From contig JAGKWS010000101.1 of the NCBI GenBank assembly GCA_021151685.1, forward strand, positions 1 through 25,734: a DNA stretch of 25,734 nt, given 5' to 3'. The notes under the pieces are model-generated. The model made no database searches, had not been told where the DNA came from, and was given only the letters and a program-made list of their open reading frames with translations. This document shows positions 23,062 through 25,734 of the stretch, one piece after another. Each line of letters opens with the position of its first letter. Within the stretch, counting starts at the first letter, position 1. This DNA is from Chitinophagaceae bacterium (GTDB taxonomy: Bacteria > Bacteroidota > Bacteroidia > Chitinophagales > Chitinophagaceae). A program made the translations under genes and the position numbers.

Positions 23062-25734
23062 ATGAAGAGATTTTTATTGCAGTCTGTTATCATATTGTTG
23101 GCTGTTTTTGCCGGTGCAGGTAGGGTGGTTGCTCAGTCAACAGCACTATATACCTATTCCACACTCACAGGTGTTTATACCGACATCTCTGCTACGGGTA
23201 CTCCCGTTACCGGCCTTCCATCCGGCTCGTTGCTTGGTACCAGCCTGCTCGATGCCAATGTAGCCAACATCCCAATTGGTTTCACTTTCAATTATTGTAC
23301 GGTCAACTATACGCAGCTATCCGCTATCAATCATGGTGCCATCTCGCTCACCAATTCCGCTGGCACTCCCTTTGTCAACTTTGCGGCAAACATGATGGGG
23401 GGCGGCGTAGGCTTTCTCATGGGTTATTGGATGGACGTACGTGGTAGTGGCACCAATGCCTTCTACCAAACAACTGGTGCAGCCCCCAACCGTGTATTCA
23501 CCATACAATATACCAATATTGTACCATCTGGTGCCGGCTGGACAACCGGTACGGGTACAGGCAGCTTTCAGATAAAACTATACGAGAGCACTGGCGTTAT
23601 AGAATATTGGTATGGTCCCAGCACATTCACCGGGGTTACCGGCTTGTCTACAGGTACCGGTGCTTCTATAGGCATAGCCAACTCTACCACCAATTATAAA
23701 ATGGTAAATGGTCCGGCTATTGCCACCGCTACTTTCGGTGTGTGGAATGGCGGGTTCACTTCCTTTCCTCCTCCCAACTCTATTCTGCGCTGGTCTCCAT
23801 GCCCAATGACCATTTCTGCTACCAACAGTGGGCCTGTTTGTCCCGGTGGTAGTGTCATCATCACGGGTACTGCCGGGGGTACAGCATATACCTCAGTTAC
23901 CTGGGCTGGCCCTGGTGGTTTCAGTTCCACAGGCCAGCTTGTCGATACTTTATCTCCCGTCACCGCAGCCAGTGCTGGCATTTACACAGTTACACTCAAT
24001 AATGGCACTTGTAGTGTCAACGCCACAACTGCTGTTACTATCAATCCGGCTGTTGCACCTTTCACCGTTTCTCCTTCAGTATCCACTATGTGCGGCCCAC
24101 CCAATTTGCTTACTGTGCCGGGCCCGTATGTGTGGAGTGGTACTGCCGGGCTTTATACCGATGCCGCAGCCACCATCCCATACATAGCAGGTACACCCAC
24201 CAACACGGTTTATGCATTGCCTGCCACATCTACGGTCTACACCGTCACGGCAACAATGGGTAGTTGCACCACCACTTCTACGGCTACGGTCAATGTCAGT
24301 ACATCTGTCCTGCCCATCACTGGTACTCCTACGGTTTGTACGGGTGCCACAACGCCACTCGCCAGTCTTAGTCCGGGTGGTTCATGGAGTACCAGTAACC
24401 CATTAGTTGGTACTGTTTCTACAACAGGCGTGCTTACTGGTCTTTCCGCCGGCACTACAACCGTTACCTACACGGTTGGTTTGTGCTTCAATACCACTGT
24501 GGCCACCGTTTATCCCACGCCCGCTGCAATAACCCCTGTTCCTGCAGTGGTTTGCCTTTCTTCTACAGCTACGCTAAATAATACAACTGCCGGTGGTACA
24601 TGGTCTACACTGGCACCTGCCATAGGTTCCATCAACAGTACCACAGGGGTGCTCACGGGTGTTGCTTTGGGCACTACTGTTGTGTCCTACACATTGCCTA
24701 CCGGGTGTTACACTACGGCTATTGCTACGGTCAATCCCAATCCATTACCAATAACAGGTCCGGTAAGCGTTTGTGTAGGCGTTACCTCTACATACGCCAG
24801 TGGCCCATCTGGTGGTTTTTGGACAGTATCTCCCGCTGGTATCGCATCCATTAGTCCGGTTACCGGCTCATCCACTGGTTTGGCAGCAGGCTCCACCATC
24901 ATCACTTACACGGCAGGTGGTTGCCGGTCTACGCTCTCAGTATCCGTTGTTACAGCTCCTGGCCCTATCACAGGTCCGGCTTCGCTGTGTAACGGTACCT
25001 GTGCCACCTATACCAATGCTACAGCCGGTGGTACATGGAGTACCAGTCCTGCTACAGTGGCTACCGTAAACCCTGCAACAGGTGTGTTGTGTGGTTTGTC
25101 GGTAGGCAGTGCTATACTTACGTACGCTTTAAGTGCGGGCTGTTTTACTACCACTACGGTAAATGTCACCGCAGCACCAGCAGCACCAACTGGCCCTGCC
25201 GCAGTATGCATCGGTAGCAGCATCACACTCACACACGGCACCCCCGGTGGTGCATGGAGTGTGGCATGCCCCACAATTGCTTCCGTTCCATCGGCTGGTG
25301 TGGGTACTGTAACGGGTGTTGGTGCAGGTACCTGTACTGTAACATACACATTACCCAGTGGCTGTATTGCTACTAAAGTGATTGCGGTAAATGCACCCCC
25401 CAATGCCATAACAGGGGTTACTACAGTATGTCAGGGTGCTACTACCACACTCACCAGTTCCACGCCATCTGGTACATGGAGTAGTAGCCCCACTACAATT
25501 GGCACCATCAATACAACTACTGGTGTTTACACCGGTAGTGTCGCTGGTACCGCCACTGTTACCTATACCGATCCTGCCACTACTTGTTACACAACAACCG
25601 TAGTCACTGTTTCCCCTGCCCCTACACCCATTACGGGCCCTGCTACAGTATGTGCGGGTACTACCATTACCATGACGGGTAGCCCCGCAGGTGGTTTGTG
25701 GGGTATTTCCAGCACCCCTGCCGGTGTGGCTACA
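23062..25734 (+). CDS. Large secreted protein with tandem Ig-like (BIG2-type) repeats, 3' end outside window
   Basis: An open frame of 891 codons that runs off the right edge without a stop. It begins MKRFLLQSVIILLAVFAGAG and a signal peptide ending VVA before Gln26. Residues ~26-250 form a Gly/Thr-rich beta domain of a type common at the start of large exported Bacteroidota proteins. Two Ig/PKD-like domains follow (PVCPGGSVIITG..., then STMCGPPNLL...). From residue 419 there are seven tandem units of 71-74 residues, starting at residues 419, 490, 564, 636, 709, 783 and 857. Each opens with an ITGPxxVC-like motif, has GGxWS and TGxxTGxxxGTxTVTYT, and closes with a second Cys. Similar repeats are typical of cell-surface or type IX-secreted proteins; the sorting domain, if any, lies beyond the window. 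The seventh unit is cut by the edge. Confidence 0.88.
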   Translation, partial: MKRFLLQSVIILLAVFAGAGRVVAQSTALYTYSTLTGVYTDISATGTPVTGLPSGSLLGTSLLDANVANIPIGFTFNYCTVNYTQLSAINHGAISLTNSAGTPFVNFAANMMGGGVGFLMGYWMDVRGSGTNAFYQTTGAAPNRVFTIQYTNIVPSGAGWTTGTGTGSFQIKLYESTGVIEYWYGPSTFTGVTGLSTGTGASIGIANSTTNYKMVNGPAIATATFGVWNGGFTSFPPPNSILRWSPCPMTISATNSGPVCPGGSVIITGTAGGTAYTSVTWAGPGGFSSTGQLVDTLSPVTAASAGIYTVTLNNGTCSVNATTAVTINPAVAPFTVSPSVSTMCGPPNLLTVPGPYVWSGTAGLYTDAAATIPYIAGTPTNTVYALPATSTVYTVTATMGSCTTTSTATVNVSTSVLPITGTPTVCTGATTPLASLSPGGSWSTSNPLVGTVSTTGVLTGLSAGTTTVTYTVGLCFNTTVATVYPTPAAITPVPAVVCLSSTATLNNTTAGGTWSTLAPAIGSINSTTGVLTGVALGTTVVSYTLPTGCYTTAIATVNPNPLPITGPVSVCVGVTSTYASGPSGGFWTVSPAGIASISPVTGSSTGLAAGSTIITYTAGGCRSTLSVSVVTAPGPITGPASLCNGTCATYTNATAGGTWSTSPATVATVNPATGVLCGLSVGSAILTYALSAGCFTTTTVNVTAAPAAPTGPAAVCIGSSITLTHGTPGGAWSVACPTIASVPSAGVGTVTGVGAGTCTVTYTLPSGCIATKVIAVNAPPNAITGVTTVCQGATTTLTSSTPSGTWSSSPTTIGTINTTTGVYTGSVAGTATVTYTDPATTCYTTTVVTVSPAPTPITGPATVCAGTTITMTGSPAGGLWGISSTPAGVAT
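24316..25734 (+). repeat. Seven tandem ~213-222-bp coding repeats
   Basis: DNA repeat units begin at 24316, 24529, 24751, 24967, 25186, 25408 and 25630, so unit length drifts between 213 and 222 bases. Stretches such as GGTGGTACATGGAGTACC and ACATGGAGTA recur, but units are clearly diverged at the DNA level, which argues against very recent duplication. The last unit is incomplete at the window edge. Confidence 0.85.

Noticed and set aside
24316..25734. Regularly spaced repeats that might suggest a CRISPR array
   Set aside because: Units are 213-222 bases, diverged, and in frame within one protein; there are no short identical repeats with unique spacers.

Overview
The window reads as chromosome of a Bacteroidota member, most likely a Chitinophagaceae-type soil or freshwater bacterium. 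This rests on the three-gene sdhCAB order with a single membrane anchor, signal peptides that cleave before Gln, almost no Shine-Dalgarno sites, several Bacteroidota-type promoter motifs (-7 TAnnTTTG), and a giant exported repeat protein. The taxon is inferred from protein character, not from a marker gene.

Layout. Positions 32-3592 (+) hold the succinate dehydrogenase/fumarate reductase operon, closed by a strong hairpin at 3619-3655. A GT-C-like membrane protein follows on the minus strand (3680-5530), divergent from a small lipoprotein (5593-6171). Then come housekeeping genes on the plus strand: uvrC, cutC, a ChaN-like exported protein and lptB. Next is a GH3-family gene that is broken by an internal deletion (10591-11986).

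Positions 12000-14850 form an AT-richer islet of small, poorly known genes: two lipoproteins, two secreted proteins and a DUF7660-type protein, with hairpins and a short direct repeat at its flanks. It looks like accessory DNA. On the minus strand, 14949-16292 encodes a lipoprotein that joins a c-type heme domain to a copper monooxygenase-like (PHM-fold) domain.

Positions 16563-22693 (-) are a heavy-metal efflux locus. Gene order in transcription is a small His-rich membrane protein, a CzcA-type RND pump fused in frame to its own TolC/CzcC-type outer-membrane channel, and the periplasmic adaptor. A complete signal peptide survives at the fusion joint, so the polypeptide may be cut into pump and channel after translation. 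This is the most interesting mechanistic idea in the window.

From 23062 to the right edge runs the N-terminal 891 codons of a large secreted protein made of tandem Ig-like repeats of 71-74 residues, each with a Cys pair and almost no charged residues. Its C-terminus lies outside the window. No tRNA, rRNA, CRISPR array, transposase or prophage gene was seen.
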